DNA from: Marchantia polymorpha subsp. ruderalis
Taxonomy: Eukaryota; Streptophyta; Marchantiopsida; Marchantiales; Marchantiaceae
DNA length: 64,000 nucleotides
Direction of reading: 5' to 3'
Assembly: GCA_037833965.1 (NCBI GenBank)
Contig: AP031356.1
Location: forward strand, 2,068,501 to 2,132,500
Shown here piece by piece: positions 19,844-32,300 of this stretch (positions within the stretch are counted from its first letter, which is position 1; every line of letters starts with the position of its first letter). Made by a program: the position numbers and the translations under genes. Under the pieces are notes generated by a model. It did not search any database. It had not been told where the DNA came from and worked only from the letters and a program-made list of their open reading frames with translations.

Positions 19844-21102
19844 ATGCAACAAGCGGTGGGGGCAGGGCCAGGGAGCTCGACGCGCATGCGATGTCTGTAT
19901 ATGTTTAACAGACAAGGAGTTTGTGTGCATTATCATGTTTGGCTACGACCTCTTAATGCTCTTAGTCGCCAGGAGGATCAGAAGCTCATGTTCGGTCTGC
20001 TGTTTTCTCTCAAGTCCTTCACAGCGAAAATGGATCCAGTAGGGTACGTCAAGCCAGGGGAATGAATGCTTGGGTCTTCGGGTCTCCGTGCCTGAAGAAA
20101 GGCTTGGAATTGGTCCTCTGTTTCTTTCGTTGAGTTTGTTTTAGTTTGAAAGAATTGGATTTGTACGAGTACAATTTTGACTGCGTATTTAGCCTAGCAG
20201 GCTATGTGCGAAGAGAAGACTATGCTTTCCCGTTTGACGTCTTGAGTTTTGGACATGTTTTGGTTTGAATCAAGTGGCAGCAAGGGACAATTAGGAGCAG
20301 CTCAACTGCAAGGACAAGGTTGTTCTTTTCACAGCTTCCGAACAAACACTTATAAACTTAGTTTTATGGAGACTCCAACCGGAATGAAGGTATCAGGCTC
20401 ATTCTTTAATTCTCTTTCAACTGCAGTCCGGAATTTAGGCGTCCGAGGCGGGTTAATTGTACTTTCGTGGACATATTTTTGAAGGGGGAGTGAATTTGAT
20501 AGGAATTCTCTTGCATTATCTCCACAGATTGTTCTGGTGACAGATCAGAAGATGGGTGACCTTCGTGAGGCCTTGAAACACATATACAGCAACATCTACG
20601 TCGAGTACGTTGTGAAAAACCCGTTGTACACTCCGGAGATGCCATTCAAGTAAGCGTTTTTCTCCATTTCTTCCTTTTGTTTTGTGCCTACTATCAATCA
20701 TGGTTCTCAGGATGCGAAGTTCCATATGAGAGTTCCTGAGGAACAGCTGTTATTTTGTTGGCATTTCGACTTTCTTCTGTTTCATCATGTGAGACTTCCT
20801 GTAAGTTATGCATAAAAGCATATATATCAGAAAGGTTTACGGACTACCGGTCTGGTAGACACAGGATTTGTCAAGCTTTTTAAATGCAATCGTGGTACTT
20901 CCTTGAGACAGCAGTGAAAATGTTATGAGAGTGATGTTCGTTACAAAATATACTCTTGAATTTAGATCTATGAAAATTTTCATAGTTTTTTTAACTGTTG
21001 AATGGATGAGTCGAGGTTTAATTATGACATTACGCTGTTTCACTTGACAGATGCGAGCTCTTCAATTTAAATCTGGATAACTATGTCAAGAATCTTACTT
21101 GA
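19844..21102 (+). CDS. TRAPPC1: TRAPP complex subunit 1 (BET5/TRAPPC1), 4 exons
   Basis: Core subunit of the TRAPP tethering complexes, which act as exchange factor for Ypt1/Rab1 in ER-Golgi and Golgi traffic. Exons joined by hand: 19844-20043, 20275-20389, 20528-20649, 21051-21102, all GT-AG and in frame, giving about 162 residues (148 if translation starts at the in-frame ATG 19886). Family blocks are in order: LYMFNRQGVCVHYHVW, EDQKLMFGLLFSLKSFTAKM, GQGCSFHSFRTNTYKLSFME, GDLREALKHIYSNIYVEYVV, KNPLYTP and the C-terminal CELFNLNLDNYVKNLT. This is the longin-like fold of the Bet5 family at usual length. Exon 2 has two possible acceptors six bases apart (exon starting 20275 or 20281), both in frame, so two isoforms differing by two residues are possible. 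The next gene downstream is convergent. Confidence 0.93.
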
Positions 21103-23442
21103 AGAAGTCCGTCAGCCTCAAAAGGCACCGTATATACGAAGACAAAGTCTACTTGAAATTAACTGGCCAGCGGACCAAGTTTTATTGGCAAGTTGTGGCT
21201 CATGTCCTCGCTCTTTCTAACTGGATGCTGAAGGACACTCAACGCCGAGCTGCTGGAAATCTTGTGATCAATTGTGAGAAGGATGATAGTATCAGGATTC
21301 TGCCCTTCTATACTGACTTCGTCAAGTCTCCTTATTACATTCGTTCATTCATCGATCAGCTTGTAAGATCTGTTGCCCAGAAGAGTCCCATCATTATCAT
21401 GCAATATAAGCTTGATTATAGTCTTTCATTCTATGTCAATAGGATTGTAGAAGTAGAGATGATTGTGGTAATTTCGAGTATCATTCAAAAACCTGTCATC
21501 CAGCAGCGAGAACTGTCTTCCTCTATCTCTTTGCTTGAATTTGTAGAGCAAAGTTGGAGGAAATCTGGTGTCTCACTGAGTCACGAAAGTCGCTGAGTTT
21601 TCCTGTCATACGAGTTCAGCTGGAAGCCAGCACTCATCTGTTGCTCCTTCTTCATCTTCTTAGTACTTCAGCTGTGGAGGGTGATTACGCTGAGAGCTTA
21701 AGACGTCAATTTTTCCGATCTGGCTCTTACTTAGTAGGAAGATTTCAACAGTAATCATGGCATTAAATTGCGGACACAACGGCAGAGCCTTTAGAAAGTT
21801 CAAATGAGTCGTCATTTTTTTCCGATGAACTTGCCTTTCCAATCTTCTTTCTTCCACTCTGCAGAGGACCGGCCATAGCTCACTTCCCTGATGCATGTAG
21901 TAATTAACCCCAATATATGTTCTCTATGCTTTTCGTATCGATGTCTGTCTGAAGACGGAAGGGGAACATGTTTGTTTCTCATTTTCATGTCCTCACAACA
22001 GATAATTTGCAGTAACTAAGCAATCTTACTGCATGAGAGTGTTTGATGGAGAATGAGTTCTTGGTTCCAGTCGATGGACTATGAGTAAGCTCATTGTGTA
22101 CAATCTTGCTCATGATTGAATGGCTCTTCCTCTCTTAGCCGAGTCATGGGTTTGCATCCAATTTGGTCAATATTTAAAGATTTGTAAAAACAGAAATTTG
22201 TGACAAGGCGTACTGGGTGCCCTTTCCAGATACTTCGAGATCATGATGGGCGTCGATGAAGTTGTGGTCTTGTTGTATAGCTTCTGTGTCCGAAGCTTGC
22301 GTTTCTTTGTAGTCGTAAGTTAGATTTGTCCCCGTTCACATTATCTGAACAACTCGTTTACCCACCCTACAGGCAGAGGGACATCTGATGCAGTTCTTTG
22401 TCAAACTGAAGAGTCTATCAAGTCTTTATTTGTCTACAATAAGGGTACTTCTTGCTACTAGTTTTTGTGTTTCATCTCCCTGATTGCTTCAGATTCTTCT
22501 GGTTCTTTTCGTTTTTCTTGCTGTTGATTCTTCTTTCTACCCACACTTTCGTGCGGTTAGAAAATCTTCCGTACGGAAAAGGCAGCTTGCTGTTAAAATA
22601 CTTTTTTTTTGGAGTTTATGGTTAATTCTCTATTGTTTATATGTCATAGATTGGTGCATCGTTCTATGTACTCCTTTGTATACTCCGCCTTCGAAATCGT
22701 TTTAATTGCCAAGACACCTCTTCACTATCAGGAACGTCACCGCGGAAGATATTTCAAACAATTTTTGGACTCAAATCTCACATTTCTGCAATTGATAAGT
22801 CGAACACATGTACCCATAGTTACTTTTTCACAACGTGTATGTGATGTAATGTCTTTTTCGCACTGTTTCCTTGCGGCTCCCGCCCTTTGTTGTGTCGGAC
22901 AATTTCTTTAGTTTCGTGATGTCCCACAAAACTTTCTTAACACCACAAAATGAAAAAAGTGATAATTGGATAAAGGACAGTATTATGCTTTGTCTTCTTG
23001 ATGAAGAGAAGCTCTGAAGAGCATGGTCAATCAGTTTGATGAGGGGGTCAGGGTGAAATGGACTTAGTAGTAGTGAAATGGCGTTGCGCCATGACGGGCA
23101 TACCCAAATGATTCTATGTATAGAACGGAAGTAATCGTCTTTATACATGCGAATAAAGTTCGGATGGTAGTTCACAAATTGCTTTGATGCGCACTATGAA
23201 GAGTTAGATGCTTATTTACAGCTAATGTGCTAAAAAGAAGCTTCAACAGCGAAAAGAATTGTGCAAATTTTATACTTACAAATAAATGAGAAAGCAAAAA
23301 AATGGGTTGGCCTTATTAAGTCGAAACACTAGGTAAATCTGAGAAGAAATCCTGGGAGCAAATGCTGGAACATACAATTTCCAATATATGATTAATACAA
23401 ACTCCGAAGACTATGCGCAGGTCTTTTAGAGAGAATATGAAA
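21103..23442. other. 3' side of TRAPPC1; unassigned open frame 21103-21596
   Basis: A plus-strand frame stays open for about 165 codons directly after the TRAPPC1 stop in another frame. It has no ATG near its start and resembles no family I know, so it is most likely 3' UTR sequence or a relic. From 21.6 to 23.4 kb the frames are short (up to 115 codons) and overlap. No RNA gene or transposon domain was recognised. Confidence 0.35.
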
Positions 23443-23468
23443 TGGTGGAGTTTGTGAGAACTCCACCA
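23443..23468. repeat. Hairpin 1 of a four-hairpin cluster
   Basis: Perfect 10-base arms TGGTGGAGTT and AACTCCACCA around a 6-base loop. First of four inverted repeats packed into about 280 bases in the intergenic region between TRAPPC1 and the convergent methyltransferase gene. Confidence 0.75.
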
Positions 23469-23517
23469 GTTTGTGAGAACGAGGTCCACAATTTGTAAGG
23501 GTGCCTTGACTCTTCAA

Positions 23518-23545
23518 TATGTGCCTTATTGACGATAGGCACATA
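23518..23545. repeat. Hairpin 2 of a four-hairpin cluster
   Basis: Arms TATGTGCCT and AGGCACATA pair perfectly around a loop of about ten bases. Confidence 0.7.
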
Positions 23546-23555
23546 GTGTTCATAC

Positions 23556-23647
23556 ATTTCGCAACCTGGTTTTAAACAGAACACAGAAAACAACACTCCA
23601 GTTTCTAAACTAGATTGTTCTTTGTGTTTGAAATCAGGTTGCGAAAT
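23556..23647. repeat. Hairpin 3: long imperfect inverted repeat
   Basis: The outer 13 bases (ATTTCGCAACCTG) pair perfectly with CAGGTTGCGAAAT. Pairing continues with mismatches (TTTTAAACAGAACACAG against TTCTTTGTGTTTGAAA), giving a stem of roughly 35 bases around a short loop. Size and shape resemble a plant small-RNA precursor or a small foldback element. Confidence 0.7.
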
Positions 23648-23687
23648 TTAGGTGACGAGATATACTAACGGTAACATAGTGTAATAT

Positions 23688-23724
23688 GGAGTTGGCAAAC
23701 CTGTATACAAGGTTTGCCAACTCC
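23688..23724. repeat. Hairpin 4 of a four-hairpin cluster
   Basis: Perfect 15-base arms GGAGTTGGCAAACCT and AGGTTTGCCAACTCC with a 7-base loop GTATACA. Confidence 0.8.
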
Positions 23725-24517
23725 ACGTGACGTAGAACTCAGTGATCCGTAACCACTTCGATTACAGTATACTGATTAGTAAACTGTAAATCGCCTTACA
23801 GCACAAATCTTCACCTTTTGGAGTGTCGTGAACTATCTATCAAGTGGAATATTTAACTTGAACCAGAGCGTCATGTCTCTACAATATTTGGGTGGTGGGC
23901 AGGAGTCCTAGTCAATAGAGATTCTTCCACGATTCTTTGGTTGATGTGCTATGTATGCTGTTGACAACTGAATCTTCGTTTATTAAGCATTAACGTTACT
24001 TTTCATATCTTCCTCGTATTTCTTCAAAAAACCATCCTCGTTTGTGCATTTGCCAAGTTTCTGCTATGATGGAAAATCTAAATCCGACCAAAGGAAGGAT
24101 TTTATGATCAGTAACATATTTCCGTACGTAATTGCGCAAACTACTGATAGATAGGTCGTTCCCAAATACTGTCTCAAGACACTTGGATACAAGAATTTAG
24201 CTAACATGTGAGACTAATGCCTCTTGAACCGAAGCACTTTTTTTATAATACATAACAGGCCATATTGACACTTCGAAAATTGCAGAGACAATTTACGTTG
24301 TAAATAAGTGCAGAGAAAATGCTGGGAAGACCTCACCTTGTGCAATTTTGCAGTGAGAACACCACTTGAATTCTAGTGGATGGTGTACACTTGTAAGCTT
24401 TGTCATCTTCGCTTATAGCTCAGACAAAGTATGATTCTTCCAATCGCAATCCCTTAGAAAATCGGTTGCACGTCTTTACAGTAGTGAAAGGTTCCGTGTG
24501 AAGGTCTCAATCAGGCC

Positions 24518-27500
24518 TTACTCAAATCTAAGCCGATCGTGCTTGTGTATCTGCGCAATGAAAAGGCCACTTGTTTTTGAGCTGCTTGGATTGAACCTCA
24601 ATGTGTGTGGAAGTCCTCCATTTTTGCAGGGCCAGTTCTCCGAACCTTTTATAACCCGCAGTTCTGTTCAGCAGGTCGAGCAAAACCCGTCAGTATTCTC
24701 CATGTTTCATCACTTCGCGGAAAATGACATTTCTTCACCAATGACACAGGATGTTGACACCCAGAAAAAGACTCGATCTCGGTGAAAGTGAAAGATTTCA
24801 CGGTTAATTGCCAGCTAACATAGAGCAAGAACCCATGTCTGTGTAGAGATGAGAAATGGAAACAAACATGAAGCATAACATGAATGTGGTCATAAGAATT
24901 TACCAGCAGAAGGCTCAAGGTCGAGGAACTTTTGCACGACGTCTTCATTTTGTGCTTTTGTCAGACTGTAGCAAAGACAGATGGAAGCAAATTGGTAATT
25001 GTCTATCCACATGTATTAGCACTGTTGAAATGAGAGGAATCTGGTAGATGGACTAAACATTAGTTTGATTGAAAAGCGTAGGAAGTTGAAATTGTACAAA
25101 GCACAGGATGAGATATAGAACCTGCAAGTACTGTACACAATCTTTCCTCCGGGTCTCAATAGACTGAAACCATTTCGCAGCAACTGCAACTGCTCAAGAG
25201 GACCTTCGAGTTTAGGACCATAAATGGGAATTCAGCAAAACCAAGGCCATGTTCGCAAGAGTCATATCTTTCACCCGATGATCACAAGACAATATGACTT
25301 CGAGTCGGAAGTCGGGACCATCGCCGAAAATCAGCGAGAAGCAAGGAAATACTTGCAACAAGACTATCCTTCGCCCTTGCTAAAAACATACTCACCCGCT
25401 AACAAATTTATATCCATTCAAGAGAAAGTGGATAAGCAATGATTAGTTACAAAACTAAGTTCTACTTACAGCAGAAATCCTTCCAAGAATCAATTTCAAC
25501 ACCGATGTCACTGAATGAACTATAGGAACCTTGCATTATTGTCACTGAATGAACTATAGGAACCTAGATATTGCTGGATACATCAAAGTCTAGCGTGTTT
25601 CTACGTTGGATGTACCGTACTAAGAGAAAGGGCTGGTTACAACCCTGTTACAAAAAAGACACATGCAATTTGATCTACAACTTGTGCTCATTAGTGATTG
25701 CCAGTCATACCCATATACCGTGGCTCTATGATCTTCACGTCTGTTCTACACACACGAGTTTCTAGAGGACAAGTTGTTGCTCATTTACTTGAAGGGAAGT
25801 GATTGAAGACATTCGTCCGGCATTGAAAAAGCGGCGTTCAAATGTATCCCAACCCCATTGTTCGTACTTGCTGATGTGCTTCAACGATCCATCGTGAGTG
25901 CATTCAGCATCAACCAAAACCTGTAAGTGACAGTCATGTTCAGAACGAGCCTCAAGAAGTCACTACCCGCCAGCTGGGTGTTGTAGTCTCTCACACGATT
26001 GAATTTCTTGGATTTACAATTACTGTAACGAATGGTCCATCAACTTCAAATAGGTTACCTTGTCATATCCATTGTGCGAAACTTCATCCTCCAAAAGCGA
26101 GTGGCTTCGGAAGACATCAGCCACTTTCATGCCGACAATTCCAGAAGCCTTGCCGTAGAAAATTAGTTCCGATTCTCTGCCACCAACCCTATCCAGTGCA
26201 TCTTCCATATACTTCAACCTTTTGGCCGCCTTCTTCTCTTTCGCTGTCTTTGTACCTTTCCATTCCCCATAAACTGTGGAATCAACGTACAGAGTACCTA
26301 CAGCAGGAATAAATAGCACACTCAGGGCCGCTACAAAGATTTGATCCGCCTAAAATTATTTATTCAGAGAGTGTCTTAGACTGATGGACATGCTCATAAT
26401 TTCGTCCTAGTAAACAACTTCCCATTCTTCTAAGGTCCAAGGAAAGATCCTACAGCAAGATTTCTCCTCAATGGATGCTGACGCCTAAACTGTTTGATAG
26501 AGTTCGTAGTTGTTGCTTAAAACTGCCAAGCTTCTGTACTAATAAGCAACATGCAACAACAATCGGGGAGGCTGGGAAGGGTATAATTCGGCTCCAGCAT
26601 GTCTGTACCTGTAGGATCGTAACGACGTTTGGTTATCTCATCAGGATTATCAAGAGCAGGCTTTTCCTCTTCCACTTTGGTAGCATTCCCATCGACTCCT
26701 CCTCTCAAAGGAAGAAGAGAAAATGTTGTCCCGTCAGCCAGGAAAAGTCGGCACCGATTACCAAGATCATACTTTATCAGCATTGTGCGAGATGCTGCCA
26801 GTCGGTGTGCAGAGATATCTGTAGCTGTTAAGCTGCCAGAGTCTTTCAGAAGGTCAGCGAGCATGCACAGCTTTGCACCTGGTAACACACAAACAAAAAC
26901 CAATTGATAGATGTTTTATAAGAGGTAGAAAATTTCTATTTCAGAGACGCCCAGATTTCGCTATGGAAATATTTGGCTAGTCCTCTGTGGGTACAGACTC
27001 TAACTAAATCCACTCATGAAAAGAGCTTATGAGTCCAACACTATTTCTTAAGCCTATGTGAGAGCGAGGCTATTCTAAGACGAAGAGATATACTTCAAAG
27101 ACAAGTTACAAAAGTTAACTAGCAGGCTTGCAATTGCTCAGTCTCACGAGGAAGGTTTGTAGACAGACCAGGTGCAGCACAGAGGTCAAGGACATGATCT
27201 CCTGGTGATATTTCTAGGGCAGCTACTGCTGCTCCAGAAGCGGCATCCATGCCATATATCTGCACGTCATAGTTATGGTACCATGCAAAAGAATCAGGAA
27301 ACCACTCGACCCACTTTGCTCAAGGGGAATTACATTCGTGCAAACAATACGGGAAAGGAGATAATATCATCTTCATAGCCGTCATTTCAAGGTGATAACA
27401 GGGTACTGTATGATTGCTTCGACGAAGAGCGGGCATCTATAGGACTGCCAAAACATGGCCTAAATTGCAACATTTTTTCAACTGAAATAGAGCAGCTCAT

Positions 27501-29356
27501 ACAGTTCCTATGACCCGAGTAGCTCATGATTCTGCTACTTGTCATGTCCCAGGCAGACATTCCAACAGGTGAATAGATTCCAGACGAGCTCAGAGTTCGA
27601 TAAATAACGACCTTTCCCTCCTGATACGACTTGGACCCAGCAATTTGCACCTCCGGAGGTATACTGTAAAAGCCTGGCAGCCATGACAATGCTGACAGAT
27701 TAACACCCAAATCCTTTTCGATTTCTTCTATTTCTTCTACTCCAGCTTGGGGTTTCAACCTGTAAACAAAAACAGTTGAGACGGTCATTCGGTTAAAGGC
27801 AAGATCCGTTCTTCATCGTCGACTTGATGCAGAACTAGATTCTGCATCGAGTTCATTTTTGCAAGCATTGATTTGGTAATCGAACCACCACGTCTTAATG
27901 CAAACTTAGGCCTGTATACAGAATCCCCCGAGTCTGAGTGCGGACATGCGTCAGAGAACTTCACCGTCACCCTGGATTTCAAACCCTCTATAGATGACGA
28001 GAAAGATCTCATCACGACCTTCTGAAATCCAGATTCGCCCGTCGGCACTGCGAATAAAGGGCCGCGTCACATGCCATGGGATGGCGCATGCTACTGTCAA
28101 GACCACTCAGTTTACATATTACAAGTACGATGATACACGCGAAAAACGAACAGGATAGGACAGGTTGCTGATAAGGAAGGACAGGAGGTAGACTTAGATT
28201 GTTGGACGACTCCTCTGGTCTGTTCTCGCCAAGAGGAGAAGAAACCCATCGCCTTCGATCGAGGTTAAGTGTCGTGTTGCTTCTCGCATTTTGGTTCTAG
28301 CCATTGGTTTCTCAGTCAGGCTTAGAGCAACGCACTGATTCGCTGGAGGCCTGAGATTCCAACTCGCGCTCTCTATCTCCAGCAATAGCGCACGAAGTTT
28401 CTTCTCGGGGGATGGAAGACGACGATCCGAGGGAGTCGAGCGGGAGCAAGGTCCTGACCTCAGAGCAGCTGCAGAGGCTGCAAGACTTGCAGCGGAGACG
28501 CCTACAGATTCAGAAGAAGGCTCAGAGTGCGCCCGGCGGCAAGACGAGGAGCAAGAAGAAGGCGAAAAAGGGACCGCCGGCGGGGGGCGAGTCAGCGAGC
28601 GAAGAACAGCAAGCCAGCACTCTAGCTTCAGCGACAGCTCAGGGATGTGGCCATTCGCAGCCACGGGTGCGAGTAGACATTCCCAGTCACCGCTTTTCGC
28701 CATCCAGAGATCCAACCACCTCGGCTACAATTGCAGAACCGAAGGACAATTTGCGCGTCGAGAAAGAGTGCAAAGATGACCCCATCCAAGGCGCTGTTGG
28801 GGAAGTGGTTGCTTCTGCCAACCAAGCTCTGGCGGTGGTGAAGCAAGCAGGAACGTCGGTAACTTCAGCTCGGAGGAAAAGGAAAAAGCTGCACTGGGGA
28901 TTAGATTCGAAAGAACGATGGGAGCGCAAGAGCAATATGTAGACCACCGACATTGCAATGCAAAGTTCTGGCAGAAGATCGTTCTGCACAATTGTGCTTA
29001 GTGTGAACATGAGCACGGGGAGTTCTACTCAGATTTTAGATTTTAGAAGGTAGGGTTTTGGTAGGTTTTAGCAGGAGAGAAGTCTTCTCTTATATTGCAG
29101 TCCCGTCAACACCGTGACATCTGGATTTCAACTTTCTCATATGAAAAAGTACTTGATTCTCTTCTCTAGGAATAAATCAATTCGACTGATTTTGGTGCAC
29201 AAGAAGATGGACATGGTACCTGATGTATCGAGGCAGATTATGGGCATCATCATATACAGCAGGGTCGATTCCATTTTGTTGCAGAAATTGTAGAAACACC
29301 TGTGGCAGTGGGAACTTGCTGCTGCTCTTCGCATCAATTTCCGCATCTTCTTCCAT
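24518..29356 (-). CDS. NOL1/NOP2/Sun-family RNA (cytosine-5) methyltransferase, 9 exons
   Basis: SAM-dependent m5C RNA methyltransferase. Exons joined on the minus strand: 29220-29356, 27612-27759, 27169-27259, 26609-26878, 26059-26297, 25789-25920, 25122-25189, 24904-24965, 24518-24663. All are GT-AG and in frame, giving 430 residues. The N-terminus has VFLQFLQQNGIDPAVY and NLPRYIRLKP. The SAM site is VLDLCAAPG (118-126). Motif IV is VLVDAECTHDGS (Cys 302) and motif VI is VYSTC (Cys 361, the nucleophile position in the family). The C-terminus is TLRFNPSSSKTSGLFIAQI. Motif IV reads DAEC where most NSUN proteins have DAPC. This matches, as I recall it, a distinct plant branch (At5g66180-like). 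The RNA substrate is not evident. Intron 1 (27760-29219) contains another gene on the opposite strand. Confidence 0.92.
25506..25565. repeat. 26-base direct repeat, period 34
   Basis: A 26-base phrase starting TGTCACTGAATGAACTATAG occurs at 25506-25531 and again at 25540-25565 without change. It lies in intron 6 of the methyltransferase gene and looks like a small recent slippage duplication. Confidence 0.8.
27785..28048 (-). other. Unassigned 87-codon frame inside intron 1 of the methyltransferase gene
   Basis: An 87-residue frame (MPTGESGFQKVVMRSF...) lies just upstream of exon 2 of the methyltransferase gene, on the same strand. Splicing exon 1 (ending in phase 2) directly to 27759 reproduces the conserved family sequence, so this frame is not needed. 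No GT donor near its 3' end would keep the phase. It may be an alternative first exon or chance. Confidence 0.15.
28412..28942 (+). CDS. Small plant-conserved basic protein, nested in an antisense intron
   Basis: An ATG-initiated single-exon frame of 176 residues. The N-terminus forms a Gln/Arg/Leu-rich coiled coil (LTSEQLQRLQDLQRRRLQIQ). A Lys-rich basic stretch follows (KTRSKKKAKKG), suggesting nuclear or nucleic-acid contact. A variable middle leads to a strongly charged C-terminal signature, KRKKLHWGLDSKERWERKSN then M. I recall a closely similar KLHWGLDxKERWERK tail from uncharacterised plant proteins, but know no function. The composition is GC-rich and codon-like. The gene lies wholly within intron 1 of the methyltransferase gene on the opposite strand, with a GC-rich leader starting near 28.2 kb, so it probably has its own promoter inside that intron. 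Confidence 0.72.
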   Translation: MEDDDPRESSGSKVLTSEQLQRLQDLQRRRLQIQKKAQSAPGGKTRSKKKAKKGPPAGGESASEEQQASTLASATAQGCGHSQPRVRVDIPSHRFSPSRDPTTSATIAEPKDNLRVEKECKDDPIQGAVGEVVASANQALAVVKQAGTSVTSARRKRKKLHWGLDSKERWERKSNM

Positions 29357-32300
29357 GACGGTTCTGCCTCCTCCAGAAACAGTAGATTTTGCAACAGTTG
29401 CAGTAATGGAGCTGGTCCAAAGCCTTTTCCAGCTATTGATTCTGTACCCAGTTGTTACGAAACAAGGCGCTGTGTCAATGATCCGGAATGATTTACGGTC
29501 GACGAACGCTGGCCGAGGTTGCTTTGTACAACACCGCAAGACCAGATGCATGATGCACGAGAAGCCAATTTCCTCCACTATATTCAGATAATCGAGAACA
29601 ACTGGCCACCGCACTGCTGCCGAGGCTACGTCCTATTCTCTGAGACTTATTCAAAACGGAGCCATGGGATGATTCCCAGCAAACTCATTCACAACAAACT
29701 GGGTTCTGTTTCGGACATATGCTGGAATGAAGCTCTTGCAATTCAACTGAGTTCAACTCTAATTCCGCTTTATCCAACGCACATTCAATCTGAGTCCTTT
29801 CGGGAGGTTCAGTCCTTTGCTCCTCAGCTTCAAGGTGAGGAGCAATTCGGAAGTTTGAAGCAAACCAAAACCAAAATTTCCGTCACTTGCTTTTCTCTCC
29901 CTTCCGAATTGCTGTTTGTAATTGTGACAGGAACGTTCGTTCGATGCTCCTCTACAGAATGCATGTCAATATTCGGATGTGGCTCGTTCTCTATACTTTC
30001 CTGCTCCTGGATGAAATATGGATTATTTCGTTCGGGGGAAAATGGTATCAGAGCTTATGCATTTCTGTCCAAATTTCGAAGGCTCGAGTTATTTCTTGTC
30101 TCTTCCTCCTCATCTAAAAGCCTGCCCAAGAGGCAAGCTTGTAGCCGGGAACAATGTCCCAGCAGAAACAGGTGATTGCATGAGCTCTTGCCCTTCCAAA
30201 GAGTTCATTCGAGTGTACACGGGTACATGGTTTATGTTCATATATTTAATCCAGTCTCAGCTGACAGCAAAGATGTGGTATGATCACTTTCTGAGTGATC
30301 AGACGCAAAGTGACACTGTCTGATCTTAAGTTGCATATTCTTCCCTCTTCTCAACTGTAAACCTTCTGAATTTGTAAGATCAACATGTAATAAATCCTGT
30401 ATTGCTTAGCTTATGCGAATAATCACACAAGCATAACGAAGCCAGAGAGCAAGATTACAACAATCTATACCAAGTCTTATGAGGAGCCTCATGTTTTTAT
30501 GCAGTCGTCTTAGCGAGTCGGCTCCAAATTATTTGCAGTGTTTCTTTCGGCAGAACAACAGTAATCACAATCCAGTATTTTGCGAATTTGACACCACATT
30601 GCCTCGACATGTGTTATTAGATGGACCAGCGTTTACGGTTTTGCTACAGAAAGAGTACATACATATGTATCACATCAATCCTCCACTTATATCTTTGTCT
30701 GTGCTTCAATTTTCTTTTTTAACAAAGAGGCAGAGTGGACCACTTTGCCAAATCATGCACTAATATCATGACTATGCAGCATGCCGGCATCTCATAGTGA
30801 TATATGCTATGCTTTTACGATTCCAGAAGTTGGTAGATTATTCAATGGGCTATGGTAGCACTAGTTCTATCTTTGTAGTTGCAATTTTTATTGTCAGTAC
30901 AGACTCGATTATCGATTTTATAGCAAGTACTTTCGATAGGGCAACTTAGGTTAGTATACTTCGTCACGGCAATATTGCACTCAATCCTTTTAGAATGACT
31001 CGGTCAATTAGTGGCTAAAGCTACAGCTCGTATGTTGGAGCGATGTGAATTTTGAATGCTCTCGAGTGATTGCACGGATGTCTACTTCCTGCACTTTTTT
31101 AGTTTCATCGGTTTTAAATCCACAAAAACTTTTATGAGCAAATGCATGCTGAACCTTATTGTTGCAGGTTGTGGCACTTGAGAAATTAAAGAAACTTTAT
31201 TCTAGATTCATGGATTTGTATAATTGAAGACTTCAAGCACATAAAAAAATGAGCAGCTTCTTATACAACAAGGTTGATCAATCCATTTGTTATCACGTCA
31301 ACATGTTTTGAAAACCATCGTGCATATGATGTGCAGGAATCGTTAACTTTGAGGGTGAGGATTCTAACACATAGTCAAAGAAAAAGAACACTTACCAATG
31401 ATCCAAGGCATTTCCTACCAACATCATTGAGCAAATTTGCTCAAAATTATCTAGGGTTTAGTTTTCAAATCAACTACTACACTACAGATATTTTCTTCTT
31501 CATTCGACACTTGTAGCATCACATCTTAGTTCAGCAGCCTGATTTACACTTGGATAAAGTTCTTGGATGGTACAACTTACTCTAAGTTGTGACATAGTAC
31601 TTCTTATTTTTTGCCAACAATTGTCCAATACAATTAACATCAAACATGGAGTAGAGTAATTCTATCTAGAGACTTGAGAAATTTAGTGGAAGTATTCAAA
31701 CTAAATCTTGAAGTTATAATCACGATGAATTGTGTATGTGATGAGATTATACAAAAATCATGGATGGATCCATCACCATCACAATTTTGATAAAGTACCT
31801 AATTCAAGTTTACTCCGCATATGATGTATTTCTTGTGTTGATTTTTGAATAGGAATAATACATCAATTGAAATAAAATTTCATGCAACATATAACTTAAC
31901 CAGAAGTGTGTTTTATATGTCACAAAGTGTATTCAAGCTATACGCGATTTACATATTAACTTGTGAATGATTTGAGCATTTAAGAATAGCTTTTAAAAGA
32001 CAACATCATACGGTTAAAAGATGAGCTTGAAGAATTCATTTATTGAAATAATTGACTTTTTTTTATTCTAAATGAAAGAATGAAATTGAAGACTAAGAGC
32101 AAATTTGATTTTTTACCAAAATTATTATACAAATTTTTTGAAATCAAGTATAACAAGTTTTTATTGAATGAGCTTCAAATATAAAATGATAACCTGAATA
32201 ATAATAGACGTTGACAGAAAATAATCATCATACTTTTTGCTATCAAAATTATTCTTTTCAACTTAATTGGAATTTTAAAATTCAAAAAATTTCCAATCTA

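Noticed and set aside
29519-30175. 218-codon plus-strand frame
   Set aside because: No ATG start, no family resemblance, and it lies in the upstream region of the minus-strand methyltransferase gene.
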